Positions 47,919 through 57,379 of a DNA stretch of 64,000 nucleotides are shown one piece after another. Every line of letters begins with the position of its first letter. Position 1 is the stretch's first letter. The stretch is from contig NZ_RZNB01000004.1 of the NCBI RefSeq assembly GCF_004078635.1, forward strand, positions 186,001 through 250,000, written 5' to 3'. The stretch is from Labedella phragmitis. Its GTDB lineage: Bacteria; Actinomycetota; Actinomycetes; Actinomycetales; Microbacteriaceae. Below the pieces are notes generated by a model that saw only the letters and a list, made by a program, of their open reading frames with translations, was not told the origin of the DNA and searched no databases. The position numbers and the translations under genes are program-made.

Positions 47919-49055
47919 TCAGCGCGACGCCACGACCTCCACGAGGTGCGGCGTGAGCGGGTGCTCGGGCGGCAACCCGGTCACGCGTTCGACGAACGCC
48001 GCCGGAGCGAGGTCGGCGAGCAGCTGCTGGAGCTCGACGCTCTCGGGGTCCTCCGGCGCGTCGAAGCGGAGGGCGACGCCGATGGCCTCGACGAGGTCGT
48101 CGGTGAGCATCCCCCGCTCGGCGAGCTGGGAGGCCGGCCCAATGAAGCGCTCGTCCCGCGAGAGCTTCCGCAGCGGCTGGCGCCCGACTCGCACGACGGT
48201 GTCGGGGAGGGCGTCGTTCGCGAACCGCGCGAGGATCTTCTCGCGATAGGCGTCCTGCTCCGCCGGGTCGAGCTCGTGCTTGGCCACGAGGAGCGCCGAC
48301 GTCTCGCGGAGGACCCGCTCGACGAGATCGCGCACCTCGGGGTCGGCGAACGCCTCGGCGATCCGCTGATGACCCGCGGCGAAGCCCGCATAGGCAGCCG
48401 TCGCGTGACCCGTGTTCACCGTGAAGAGCTTGCGCTCGATGTACGGGCCGAGCGCATCGACGAACGTCGCACCGGGGATGACCGGAGTGGCTCCCCCGAA
48501 CGGCGTCGACTCGATGACCCACTCGCAGAAGGTCTCGACGGTGACGTCGATCCCCGCTGCCGGATCCTGCCCCGGGACGATGCGGTCGACGGCCGTGTTG
48601 GCGAAGACCGCCCGCTCGTCCACCGTCACGGCCGAGTCGCCGGCCGACGATCGGATCTCGGCGGCGAGGGTGTCGGTCGCCGAGATCGCGTTCTCGCACG
48701 CCATGACCGCGAGGCGGGGGGAACCGCTCGAGCGAGCGAGCAGTCCCTTCGCGATGACGGGCGCGACGAAGCGCAGGACGTTCGGTCCCACCGCGGTCGT
48801 GACGACATCCGCCGTCGCGATCTCCTCGATCAGCGCGGCCTCGTCGGCCGCGCTGTTGACCGCACGGAATCCCGTCACGGTCTTGGTGCGGCCGCCGGCT
48901 CCCACTTCGTGGACGTCGTAGGAGTCGGCGGCCGTGATCGCATCGATGAGGTCAGCGTTCACATCGGCGAAGACGACCTCGTAGCCGGCCTCGTGGAGGA
49001 GGAGCCCGATGAAACCGCGTCCGATGTTGCCGGCGCCGAAGTGAACGGCCTTCAT
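47919..49055 (-). CDS. mtlD: Mannitol-1-phosphate 5-dehydrogenase
   Basis: Oxidises mannitol 1-phosphate to fructose 6-phosphate with NAD. The 378-residue protein begins [20 protein letters not shown], the MtlD nucleotide fold, with [15 protein letters not shown] and [12 protein letters not shown] further on. Its start overlaps the mtlF stop by four bases. It is the last gene of the mannitol PTS operon. Confidence 0.96.
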   Translation of the reverse strand: MKAVHFGAGNIGRGFIGLLLHEAGYEVVFADVNADLIDAITAADSYDVHEVGAGGRTKTVTGFRAVNSAADEAALIEEIATADVVTTAVGPNVLRFVAPVIAKGLLARSSGSPRLAVMACENAISATDTLAAEIRSSAGDSAVTVDERAVFANTAVDRIVPGQDPAAGIDVTVETFCEWVIESTPFGGATPVIPGATFVDALGPYIERKLFTVNTGHATAAYAGFAAGHQRIAEAFADPEVRDLVERVLRETSALLVAKHELDPAEQDAYREKILARFANDALPDTVVRVGRQPLRKLSRDERFIGPASQLAERGMLTDDLVEAIGVALRFDAPEDPESVELQQLLADLAPAAFVERVTGLPPEHPLTPHLVEVVASR

Positions 49056-49492
49056 TCTGCGTTGACCTCCTCGAGGAGCGCGTACAGCGTGTCAGCGTCC
49101 GTCGCGTTCACGAGCTTCGCGACCTCGTCCTCGTCGGAGAAGATGATCGCGATCTTCGACAGGATGCCGAGGTGTTCGTCCCCGACGCCGGCGATGCCGA
49201 CCACGAAGCGCACCTCCTCCCCGTCCCAGTCGATCGGTGCGGGGTAGCGGACGAACGAGAGCGCCGACGTCTTGATGGCGTCCTTCGACTCGTTCGTGCC
49301 GTGCGGGATGGCGAGCAGGTTGCCCATGTAGGTGGACACGCTCTTCTCCCGCTCGAGCATCGCGTCGACATAGCTCGGGTCGACGGCACCGGAGGAGACG
49401 AGCAGTGCGCCTGCCTCACGGATGGCGTCGTCTTTCGTGGTGGCGGAGCCCTCCGCCACCACGTTGGCACGGGTCAGGATGTCGTCGCTCAC
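49052..49492 (-). CDS. mtlF: PTS mannitol-specific EIIA
   Basis: A 146-residue stand-alone EIIA that takes phosphate from HPr and passes it to the EIIB part of MtlA. The active histidine is His64 in [10 protein letters not shown]. The flanking fold ([35 protein letters not shown]) is typical of the fructose-mannitol EIIA family. It overlaps mtlA and mtlD by four bases each, so all three are translationally coupled. Confidence 0.95.
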   Translation of the reverse strand: MSDDILTRANVVAEGSATTKDDAIREAGALLVSSGAVDPSYVDAMLEREKSVSTYMGNLLAIPHGTNESKDAIKTSALSFVRYPAPIDWDGEEVRFVVGIAGVGDEHLGILSKIAIIFSDEDEVAKLVNATDADTLYALLEEVNAE

Positions 49493-51015
49493 TGTGCGGA
49501 ACCTCCCTGGTGCTGGACCTGGTCGACGACCTCGTCGTACTTCGGCGAGTTCATGAAGTTGTCGACCGAGACGTGCTGCGAGTTCGGCGACTTCTGGCGC
49601 GCGCGGTCCGTGAGGTCCTTGTGTGTGATCACGAGGTCGGCGTCACCGGTGAGGTTCGCGATGGCCTGGTTGGTCACCGTGACGCCCTCGACGCCTGCCT
49701 TCTTGAGCTTGTTGCGGAGGACCGATGCGCCCATGGCGCTCGATCCCATGCCCGCGTCGCACGCGAAGACGATGTTGTGCACGGCCGTGGCGGTCGCCAC
49801 CGTTGCACCCGCGGCGGGAGCCGTCGCGGCGACCGGGTTGGCAGCCAGTCCTCCGAGAACACTCGACTCCTTGCCCTTGTTCGCCTGAGTCTTCGCGACG
49901 GCGGCGGACAGGTCGCCGCCCTCGCCCGACGCGAGATCGCGCTTCCGCGACGCACGCAGGATGACCGACGCGATGAGGAACGACACCGCAGCCGACAGGA
50001 TGACCGACAGGATCACGCCGATGAAGCTGTTGCGCTCCGTGGCGGCCAGGACCGCGAAGATCGATCCGGGCGACGCCACGCCCACGAGTCCGGAGCCGAA
50101 GGCGACGTTCGTCGCGACCCCCGTGGCACCTCCGGCGATGACGGCGAGCAGCAGGATGGGCTTGCTGAGGACGTAAGGGAAGTAGATCTCGTGGATACCA
50201 CCGAGGAATTGGATCACGATCGCGCCCGGGGCGGTGGCACGGGCAGCGCCGATGCCGAAGAAGGTGAACGCAAGGAGCAGACCGAGACCCGGACCGGGGT
50301 TCGCCTCGAGGAGGAAGAGGATCGACTTGCCGCTCTCCGCGACCTGGTCCGCCGCGAGAGGCGTCAGCACGCCGTGGTTGATGGCGTTGTTCAGGAACAG
50401 GACCTTGGCGGGCTCGATGAAGATGCTCGCGAGAGGCAGCAGACCCGCGCCGAGGAGCCACTGCACGGCGTTGCCGAGAACCTGGCTGACGAACGAGAGA
50501 ACCGGAGCAAGTCCGAAGAAGCCGAGCATCGCGAGCGCGAAACCGAGAATTCCGGCGGAGAAGTTGTTGACGAGCATCTCGAAGCCGGGGCGGATCTTGC
50601 CGTCCCAGATCTTGTCGACCTGCTTGATGAGCCACCCGCCGAGGGGGCCGCAGATCATCGCGCCGAGGATCATGGTCGTGTCGGCGCCGGCGATGACACC
50701 CATCGTCATGATCGCGCCGACGACGCCACCGCGAGTGTCGTAGACCATCTTGCCGCCGGTGTAGGCGATGAGGAGCGGGAGGAGGTATGTGAGCATCGGA
50801 CCGACGATGCCCGGGTACTCGGTCCCGTTGGCGTCGGGGAATCCACCGAGCTGCGGCACGGGGGTCCACCCTGTCTGGATGAAGAAGGCGGTGATGATGC
50901 CCCAGGCGATGAATGCCGCGATGTTCGGCATCACCATGCCGGAGAGGAACGTGCCGAAGCGCTGGACGGCGACGCGAGCGCCGGCCGGCTTCGACGTGGT
51001 GGACGTCGTTGTCAT
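49489..51015 (-). CDS. mtlA: PTS mannitol permease EIICB
   Basis: Imports and phosphorylates mannitol. The 508-residue protein has an EIIC membrane domain (FGTFLSGMVMPNIAAFIAWG, GIHEIYFPYVL, the sugar-binding GGIHE) to about residue 345, and an Ala-rich linker. An EIIB domain with the phosphocysteine in VFACDAGMGSSAMG follows near residue 405-420. EIIA is separate (mtlF). ATG 51015 overlaps the ptsI stop by four bases. Confidence 0.96.
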   Translation of the reverse strand: MTTTSTTSKPAGARVAVQRFGTFLSGMVMPNIAAFIAWGIITAFFIQTGWTPVPQLGGFPDANGTEYPGIVGPMLTYLLPLLIAYTGGKMVYDTRGGVVGAIMTMGVIAGADTTMILGAMICGPLGGWLIKQVDKIWDGKIRPGFEMLVNNFSAGILGFALAMLGFFGLAPVLSFVSQVLGNAVQWLLGAGLLPLASIFIEPAKVLFLNNAINHGVLTPLAADQVAESGKSILFLLEANPGPGLGLLLAFTFFGIGAARATAPGAIVIQFLGGIHEIYFPYVLSKPILLLAVIAGGATGVATNVAFGSGLVGVASPGSIFAVLAATERNSFIGVILSVILSAAVSFLIASVILRASRKRDLASGEGGDLSAAVAKTQANKGKESSVLGGLAANPVAATAPAAGATVATATAVHNIVFACDAGMGSSAMGASVLRNKLKKAGVEGVTVTNQAIANLTGDADLVITHKDLTDRARQKSPNSQHVSVDNFMNSPKYDEVVDQVQHQGGSAQ

Positions 51016-52685
51016 GAGTGGGTCTCCTTGGGGGACTCGACCGCGGCGGTGACCGCGGCCCGGGCTTCGGCCGCGCCCGAGGCGGCCAGGGCGGTTTCGG
51101 CGAAGCGGCGAGCCTCGTCGAGGGTGTAGCGGGACAGTGATGCGCGCACGTCCGCGAGAGCGGACGGTGACATCGACAGGGTGGTGGCTCCGAGGCCGAC
51201 GAGGACGACGGCGAGGAGCGGATCCGCCGCGGCCTCGCCGCAGATCCCGACGGGCTTGCCGGCGCGGGCGCCGGCGGCCCCGACCTCTCCGACGAGGCGG
51301 AGGACGGCGGGGTGCCAGGGATCCTGGAACGACGCGACCGACCCGAGCAGTCGGTCGGCGGCGAGCGTGTACTGCGTCAGGTCGTTGGTGCCGATCGAGG
51401 CGAAGTCCGCCTCGGCCATGACCCTGTCGGCGAGCAGGGCGATCGAGGGGACCTCGACCATCACGCCCACCGTCTTGAGTCCGAGCTCCTTGGCGAGCGA
51501 GACGAAGTAGGTGGTCTCCTCGACCGTCGAGACCATGGGCGCCATGACCCACAGGTCGGCGGACGTGACCTTGTCGGCCTCGGCGAGCGCCGTGAGCTGC
51601 TCGCGCAGGATGTCCTCGCTCACGCGGAGAGCGCGGAGACCGCGCAACCCGAGTGCCGGGTTCTCCTCGTGGGCGTCGTTGAGGAACTCGAGGGGCTTGT
51701 CGGCGCCGGCGTCGAGCAGTCGCACGACGACCTTCTTACCGGGGAACGCCTCGAGCAGCTCGACGTAGTGGGCACGCTGCTCGTCGATCGTCGGGGCACT
51801 GCCGCCGGCGTCGAGGAAGAGGAACTCGGTGCGGAAGAGTCCGACTCCCTCGGCGCCCTGATCCGCGGCGGCCTGAGCGGCCTTCGAGGATCCGAGGTTC
51901 GCGAGGAGAGGGATGGCCGTACCGTCTGCGAGGGCCCCGGGAGTCGCGGGTGCGTCGACGAGAGCGGCGCGGTCGGCGATGCGGGCGCGCGCCGCGGCGA
52001 TCTCGTCGTCGCTCGGCTCTGAGACGACCGATCCGGCGGCGGCGTCGACCACGACGGTCTCGCCGTCCGCCAGAGACAGCGCGTCGAGCACACCGACCAC
52101 GGCGACGATCGACTTCTCGCGAGCGAGGATCGCCGTGTGCGACGTGGGTCCGCCGTCACTCGTGACGAGAGCGAGCACCTTGTCGAGATCGAGGAGCGCC
52201 GTGTCCGCCGGTGCGAGGTCGCGGGCGACCAGGACGAACGGCTCGTCGAGCTCCGGCACGCCGGGCGCCGGGACCCCGAGGAGATCGGCGATCACGCGCT
52301 GGGCGACGTCGTCGAGGTCCGCTGCCCGCTCTCCGAGGTAGCCGCCCATCGCCGCGAGTTGGTCGCGGAAGGCCGCGAAGGCCTCGGAGACGGCCCGCTC
52401 GGCGGTCTTGCCCTGACCGAGCAGTTCGTCGATCGAGTCGGAGAGGGTCGGGTCCTCCGCCATCATCGCTTGCGCCTCGAGGACGTCGCGAGCGGTGCCC
52501 CCTGCCTTGGCGCCGCGGTCCTCGAGCGCCCGGGCGACGCGCCCGAGGGACTCGACCGCCCGAGCCTTCTCGGCGTCGACGCCGATCGTGCTCCGGACGT
52601 CTGCCGGCGTCGCGAGCGGCTCGGGCATCCGGGCGACGGGACCCACCGCCACCGCCTGTCCGATTCCGGTTCCGGTCATGCGCAT
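51012..52685 (-). CDS. ptsI: PTS enzyme I
   Basis: Phosphoenolpyruvate-protein phosphotransferase, 557 residues, the entry point of PTS phosphate. The active histidine is His183 in GGPTSHTAI. The PEP-binding barrel has GLFRTEFLFLD, LRVSEDILREQL and SIGTNDLTQYTLAADR. A GAGGAG ribosome site 7 bases upstream fixes the ATG at 52685. Finding the general enzyme inside a sugar-specific operon suggests the whole relay is made together. Confidence 0.96.
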   Translation of the reverse strand: MRMTGTGIGQAVAVGPVARMPEPLATPADVRSTIGVDAEKARAVESLGRVARALEDRGAKAGGTARDVLEAQAMMAEDPTLSDSIDELLGQGKTAERAVSEAFAAFRDQLAAMGGYLGERAADLDDVAQRVIADLLGVPAPGVPELDEPFVLVARDLAPADTALLDLDKVLALVTSDGGPTSHTAILAREKSIVAVVGVLDALSLADGETVVVDAAAGSVVSEPSDDEIAAARARIADRAALVDAPATPGALADGTAIPLLANLGSSKAAQAAADQGAEGVGLFRTEFLFLDAGGSAPTIDEQRAHYVELLEAFPGKKVVVRLLDAGADKPLEFLNDAHEENPALGLRGLRALRVSEDILREQLTALAEADKVTSADLWVMAPMVSTVEETTYFVSLAKELGLKTVGVMVEVPSIALLADRVMAEADFASIGTNDLTQYTLAADRLLGSVASFQDPWHPAVLRLVGEVGAAGARAGKPVGICGEAAADPLLAVVLVGLGATTLSMSPSALADVRASLSRYTLDEARRFAETALAASGAAEARAAVTAAVESPKETHS

Positions 52686-52733
52686 GAGCGGGCTCCTCTT
52701 CCCTCGGATGGTGCGACGAGTGTCATCGTGCGC

Positions 52734-53003
52734 TCACGCCTGGTCGTGGTCGGTGACGAGCAGCTCGGTGAGCTCGTCGAGCGTCGCGTCGGCGCCGTCT
52801 CCCTCCGAGGAGAGCGTGACGTAGTCGCCGAACTCGACACCGAGGGAGATGACTCCGAGGATGCTCGCGGCGTTGACGGCCTTGCCGTCGCCCTTGGCGA
52901 TCGTGACGGGGTTGGGCGCCGCAGCGGCCGCCTGCGTGAACAGCTTGGCCGGTCGGGCGTGCAGTCCGTGCGACGATCCGATGCGAACGGTGCGTGTAAC
53001 CAT
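52734..53003 (-). CDS. ptsH: PTS phosphocarrier HPr
   Basis: 89 residues. His15 in SSHGLHARPAKLF is the phosphorylation site. The serine in the segment NAASILGV (Ser47) corresponds to the regulatory serine of Gram-positive HPr, though no HPr kinase is in the window. It lies 48 bases before ptsI and 82 bases after the orphan IIB gene. Confidence 0.95.
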   Translation of the reverse strand: MVTRTVRIGSSHGLHARPAKLFTQAAAAAPNPVTIAKGDGKAVNAASILGVISLGVEFGDYVTLSSEGDGADATLDELTELLVTDHDQA

Positions 53004-53085
53004 GGGTCACTCCTCAGCCGCCGCCTGATGTCTGCTCCGACGTCGTCCGTCGGCGCGGTCCCCAGGTGGGGGCTCCGGCCGGCGT

Positions 53086-53403
53086 TCATGATCCCACCCC
53101 GGCGGCGTCGAGGGCGGTCTGGAGAGCGAGGGAGCCGTCCGCCGATGCGACGGCCGGTTCGGGGAGCACGGCGACGACGATCCGCTCGTCGGTCGCGTGC
53201 ACGGTGTCGACGATCGAGTCGAGCCGATCGGCGAGGTGGGGTCCGACGAGCACGAGATCGACCCCGGACAACGAGGAGGAGAGGAGTTCGAGCGATCCGG
53301 CACGAGCCGTGATGTCGAGGCCCCGCCCGGCCGCGGCGCGGCGGAGGCGGAGGGCGACGAACGTCGAGGACGCACCCGCACCACACACGACGAGGATCTC
53401 CAT
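53086..53403 (-). CDS. Orphan PTS EIIB-like protein
   Basis: A 105-residue single-domain protein with the EIIB phosphocysteine loop at its N-terminus (MEILVVCGAGASSTF, Cys7) and a Rossmann-like pattern (DLVLVGPHLADRL) as in the lactose/cellobiose EIIB group. No cognate EIIC or EIIA is in the window, and MtlA already has its own EIIB. It lies first in the operon, upstream of ptsH and divergent from mtlR. It could serve a distant permease or act as a phosphorylation-state signal; neither is shown. Confidence 0.75.
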   Translation of the reverse strand: MEILVVCGAGASSTFVALRLRRAAAGRGLDITARAGSLELLSSSLSGVDLVLVGPHLADRLDSIVDTVHATDERIVVAVLPEPAVASADGSLALQTALDAAGVGS

Positions 53404-53622
53404 CGATCCGTCCCTGCGCTTTCTCTCCGTGGTACTCGTGGCTGGAACGCCCACGCAATCAGCAGTCTCGTCGGCCGATCGTTCGCACGCCACCACGGAA
53501 TCTTCCGCAGGGGCGGAAAGGTCCGCCCGTGCGCGGCGGTCGGGGGACGCGTCGGTCGTCGGAGATGATTGACTCGACGGGTGCACCGATGCGCGGCCGT
53601 CCGAGAACTGTGAGGAGCGCCC

Positions 53623-55557
53623 GTGACCCGCGAGAGACAGGACCGGATCCTCGCGCACCTCGCGCGCGCCTCCGACACCGTCACGGCGTCGGAGCTCGCG
53701 GACGCCCTCGGGGTCACCCCGCGGAGCGTCCGCACGTATCTCGCACGTCTCCGCGCCCGTCCGGGGGCAGAGGACCTCGTCGTCTCGGGTCCGACGGGCT
53801 ACCGCCTCGACGAGGAGGCGTACGCGCGCTTCCGCAGCACCGAGTCGCGGTCGGCCACGACGATCGACACACCCCGCGAACGCAGCACCCGGATCATCCG
53901 CGAGCTGCTGGCCGCGGCGAACGGACTCGACGTCTTCGACCTCGCCGACCGGCTACACGTGAGCGAGTCGACCGTCGAGGCCGACCTCGCGAAACTGCGT
54001 CCCCTCGTCGCGGAGCTCGAGCTGCGGATCGCCCGGAACGGATCGACGGTCACGCTGTCGGGCTCGGAGCGCGACCGTCGGCGCCTCATCAGTCGACTCT
54101 TCCGCGACGAGACGACGCAAGGGCGCATCGATCTCGACGCCGTCGAGCGCGCTTTCGCGTCCGAGAGCCTCAGTGCGTTCAAGACGGCACTCCTCCGCGA
54201 GCTCGAGGCCCGGCAGTACGACGTCAACGACTACGGCACCGACAACGTCCTCCTCCACATCGCGATCGCCGTCGACCGCGTATCCCACGACAAGCGCGTG
54301 CCGGACGACGAGCGGCCCCAGCGGTCGGAGGGCTTCCACGGCGAGGAGTTCCCCGCTCTCCTCGACGCGCTCGTGACGCAGCATTTCGGCGTCGCGCTCG
54401 GACAGGGCGACGCCGAGTACCTCGGGTACCTCCTGTCGACGCGCGCGGTCGCCCCATCGACGTCCACGGAGGCCGGTGAGAACGACCGTCGGCGCTACCT
54501 CGCGGACGACGATCTCGACCGCGTCCGCCGCATCACCCAGCGCGCAGGCGCCGAATACGCCGTCGACCTCTCCGACGAGGACTTCATCACGCGGCTCGCG
54601 CTCCATGTGCACAATCTGCTCGAACGGGCGAGCGACCGCTCCTTCTCCCGGAACCCCCTCACGCGCTCGATCAAGACGTCCTATCCGATGATCTACGAGC
54701 TCGCCGTGTTCATCGCGCGGGAACTGCGTGACCTGAGCGGGGTCGAGATCGACGACGACGAGATCGCCTACATCGCGATGCACGTCGGGGCCCACCTCCA
54801 GCAGGAGGCGCGACGGGAGGACCTCGAGCCCGTCGTCCTCGTGTGCCCCAACTACTACGACCTCCACAGCGTGCTGAAGGCCCGCGTCCTCGCGTCGGTC
54901 GGGGACCTCGTCCGGGTCGAACGCGTCGTAACGCGCTCCGACGTGCCCTGGAACTCCCTCGGTGTCGACCTCGTGCTGTCGACCATCGAGCCCCCCGTGC
55001 CGGTGGACTCGGTCGTCACCGTCGGCCCGTTCTTCGGCGAGTCCGACGGCGACCGGGTACGACGGGCCGTCGCGCGGCTCCGCCGTGGTCGGCGGCGCTC
55101 GGCGATCGCGGCCGAGCTGCTCGAGTACTTCTCCCCCGCGCTCTTCGTCCGCAACCACTACACCGGTGACGAGGAGTCGATGATCCGCCAGCTCGGCGAG
55201 CTCATGATCGCGGACGGCGCCATCGACGAGGACTACCTCGACGGGGTCATCGAGCGCGAGCGGATGTCGTCGACCGCGTTCACCGACGCCCTCGCCGTCC
55301 CGCACGCGATGGCCATGTCGGCGGAGCGGACGGCGATCGCCATCGCCGTCAACGAGCACAGCATCCCGTGGGGAGACGCCCGCGTCAACGTGGTCGCCCT
55401 CATCGCGTTCAGCGCCGACGGACGAGCGCGCTTCCAGCCCGTATTCGATCAGATCGTCGAGGTCTTCTCCGTGCGGGAGGACGTGCAGCGCATCATCCGG
55501 GGATCGGACGACTTCCGGTCGTTCATCGAGGAGCTCGTGCACACGATGGACTCCTGA
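53623..55557 (+). CDS. mtlR: PRD-domain transcriptional activator, MtlR type
   Basis: A 644-residue multidomain regulator. It has an N-terminal winged helix (TASELADALGVTPRSVRTYL), a second helix-turn-helix (DLADRLHVSESTVEADL) and two PRD domains with conserved histidines (LLHIAIAVDRV, LHVHNLLERA, IAMHVGAHLQ). An EIIB-like segment (VLVCPNYYDLHS) and a C-terminal EIIA domain with the histidine in LAVPHAMAMS follow. Such proteins are switched by HPr and EII phosphorylation. It is divergent from the mannitol PTS operon, the expected target. The GTG start has GAGGAG upstream. Confidence 0.9.
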   Translation: MTRERQDRILAHLARASDTVTASELADALGVTPRSVRTYLARLRARPGAEDLVVSGPTGYRLDEEAYARFRSTESRSATTIDTPRERSTRIIRELLAAANGLDVFDLADRLHVSESTVEADLAKLRPLVAELELRIARNGSTVTLSGSERDRRRLISRLFRDETTQGRIDLDAVERAFASESLSAFKTALLRELEARQYDVNDYGTDNVLLHIAIAVDRVSHDKRVPDDERPQRSEGFHGEEFPALLDALVTQHFGVALGQGDAEYLGYLLSTRAVAPSTSTEAGENDRRRYLADDDLDRVRRITQRAGAEYAVDLSDEDFITRLALHVHNLLERASDRSFSRNPLTRSIKTSYPMIYELAVFIARELRDLSGVEIDDDEIAYIAMHVGAHLQQEARREDLEPVVLVCPNYYDLHSVLKARVLASVGDLVRVERVVTRSDVPWNSLGVDLVLSTIEPPVPVDSVVTVGPFFGESDGDRVRRAVARLRRGRRRSAIAAELLEYFSPALFVRNHYTGDEESMIRQLGELMIADGAIDEDYLDGVIERERMSSTAFTDALAVPHAMAMSAERTAIAIAVNEHSIPWGDARVNVVALIAFSADGRARFQPVFDQIVEVFSVREDVQRIIRGSDDFRSFIEELVHTMDS

Positions 55558-55578
55558 GGGCCTTCCCGGCTCCCGAGG

Positions 55579-56475
55579 TCAGCGACCGAGCAGCATCGCG
55601 TTCATCCCGGTCGTCAGCGCGACGTCGATCGCGAGGGGTCGATCGTCGATCGCCGTGACGGGGGCGGCGAGCCGCACGCTCGACACGAACCAGGCCGCGT
55701 CGGCCTGCTCGAGGGCCGCGACGGGCAGTGCCTCGTACTCCGTCCGGTACCCCTCCGCCTCGAGCCAGGCGTACAGGGCGGCCTGCGTGGTTCCGGGCAG
55801 GATCCCGCCGTCGGTCGAGGGCGTGACGATGCGGTCGCCGAAGCGCACGATGAGGCTCGAGGTCGGCCCCTCGAGGGCGAAGCCGTCAGAGGAGACGAAG
55901 AGCGCGTCGTGAGCACCCCGCCGCTTCGCCTCGCGGATCGCCGCCATGTTGATGGCGTAGGACAGCGTCTTGGCGCCGGCGAGGAGCCACGGAGCCCGCT
56001 CGGCGACGTCGAGAGGGAAGCCGCGGTCGAGGGTCACGACGCGGATGCCGTCGCGGCGCTCCGTGAAGTCCGAGGCGGCCGCCCGCGCGACGATCCAGGC
56101 TGTCGGCACGCCGCTGCCCTCGACACCGCGCGTGAGCACGATCTTGAGAGACCCCTGTCCCGTCGACGGCAGGGAAGCGACGGCACGCTCCATCGCCGCT
56201 CGCCACTGACCGATGTGAGGCGCCGGCAGATCCAACATGGCAGCGGATCTGCCGAGACGCGCGAGGTGCTCCTCGATGCCCTGCGGGCGTCCCTCGATCA
56301 CGCCGAGCGTCTCGAAGATGCCGTCACCACGGGAGGCGCCGAGGTCGAGCACGCTGAGCGTGGGGGCCGCGGCGTCGTCCTCGCGGACGGACGCGGCGAT
56401 CTCCTCCTCCGTCGGCGAGTCGGTCGCAGCGAACGGCGCGAGGAAGAACACACGGGGAGAGGACGGGGAGATCAT
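55579..56475 (-). CDS. Class IV aminotransferase, probable aminodeoxychorismate lyase
   Basis: A 298-residue PLP fold-type IV protein. LDLGASRGDGIFETLGVIEG, LKIVLTRGVEG, the PLP lysine in AGAKTLSYAINM and GFALEGPTSSLIV are visible. Actinobacterial aminodeoxychorismate lyases (folate synthesis) look like this, but branched-chain and D-amino acid aminotransferases share the fold, so the substrate is tentative. It lies between mtlR (convergent) and map. TATCGT lies 7 bases before the ATG. Confidence 0.75.
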   Translation of the reverse strand: MISPSSPRVFFLAPFAATDSPTEEEIAASVREDDAAAPTLSVLDLGASRGDGIFETLGVIEGRPQGIEEHLARLGRSAAMLDLPAPHIGQWRAAMERAVASLPSTGQGSLKIVLTRGVEGSGVPTAWIVARAAASDFTERRDGIRVVTLDRGFPLDVAERAPWLLAGAKTLSYAINMAAIREAKRRGAHDALFVSSDGFALEGPTSSLIVRFGDRIVTPSTDGGILPGTTQAALYAWLEAEGYRTEYEALPVAALEQADAAWFVSSVRLAAPVTAIDDRPLAIDVALTTGMNAMLLGR

Positions 56476-56482
56476 GCCCCCG

Positions 56483-56488
56483 ACGATA
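56483..56488 (-). promoter_or_regulatory. -10 box (TATCGT) for the class IV aminotransferase
   Basis: Ends 7 bases before ATG 56475. A GGGGG just before the ATG could instead serve as a ribosome site. Confidence 0.35.
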
Positions 56489-56548
56489 CCGCCGCATCGT
56501 GTCGCGTCGACCGAGGACGCGAGACGCGGGACGGACTCGAGGTCCGCG

Positions 56549-57376
56549 TCAGGCGATAGGCGTCGGGACCACGCCGTACGGGGCGAGTCCGGCCGCTCCC
56601 CCGTCACGAGCCGTGAGGACCCAGATGCCGTCGGCGTGGACGGCGACGCTGTGCTCCCAGTGCGACGCCATCCCACCGTCGACCGTCGTGACGGTCCAGT
56701 CGTCGTCCTGCACGAAGGTCTCGGGGCTCCCCGCGACGACCATGGGCTCGATCGCGACCGCGAGACCCGGCTTCACGTCGGGTCCCTTGTGCGACACGCG
56801 GTAGTTGAACACGGGCGGCGCCTCATGCATCGAGCGCCCGATGCCATGCCCGATGTAGTCGGTCAGGATACCGAAGTCGCCTCGGCTCTCGACGGATCCC
56901 TGGACCGCATCGCCTACCTCGTTGAGGCTCTTCGCGCGAGCCAGTCGGGCGACACCCGCCCAGAGCGAGGCCTCGGTGACGTCGGAGAGCGTGCGCCGCT
57001 CCGCGACGATGTCGGGCCGGGAGCGATCGTCGATCACGACCGTGAAGGCGGAGTCGCCGTTCCAGCCGTCGACCTCGGCGCCGCAATCGATCGAGACGAT
57101 GTCGCCGGGCTCGAGAGGCCGGTCGTTCGGGATGCCGTGTACGACGTCGGCGTTCACGGAGGCGCAGATCGTGTGATGGTACCCGGGGACGAGCATGAAG
57201 TTCGGCTGGCCGCCACCCGCCCGGATGGTGCGCTCGGCGATCGCGTCGAGTTCGAGCGTGGTGACGCCGGGACGGACCGCGTGCCGCACCGCGTCGAGCG
57301 CCGCCTCGGTCAGGCGACCGGCTTCGAGCATGAGACGGAGCTGGGCCGGCGTCTTGTAGATCGACTTGCGGAACAC
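56549..57376 (-). CDS. map: Type I methionine aminopeptidase
   Basis: Removes initiator methionine. The 275-residue protein has the metal ligands in SIDCGAEVDGWNGDSAF, GHGIGRSMHEAPPVFNY, IEPMV and HWEHSVAV, and the usual YKTPAQLRLMLEAGRLTEAAL start. The start is GTG at 57376, 3 bases after the adk stop, so secY-adk-map is one unit. Confidence 0.96.
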   Translation of the reverse strand: MFRKSIYKTPAQLRLMLEAGRLTEAALDAVRHAVRPGVTTLELDAIAERTIRAGGGQPNFMLVPGYHHTICASVNADVVHGIPNDRPLEPGDIVSIDCGAEVDGWNGDSAFTVVIDDRSRPDIVAERRTLSDVTEASLWAGVARLARAKSLNEVGDAVQGSVESRGDFGILTDYIGHGIGRSMHEAPPVFNYRVSHKGPDVKPGLAVAIEPMVVAGSPETFVQDDDWTVTTVDGGMASHWEHSVAVHADGIWVLTARDGGAAGLAPYGVVPTPIA

Positions 57377-57379
57377 GCG

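Noticed and set aside
53569-53597. TTGACT as -35 of an mtlR promoter
   Set aside because: No acceptable -10 lies 16-18 bases downstream, so I do not list a promoter there.
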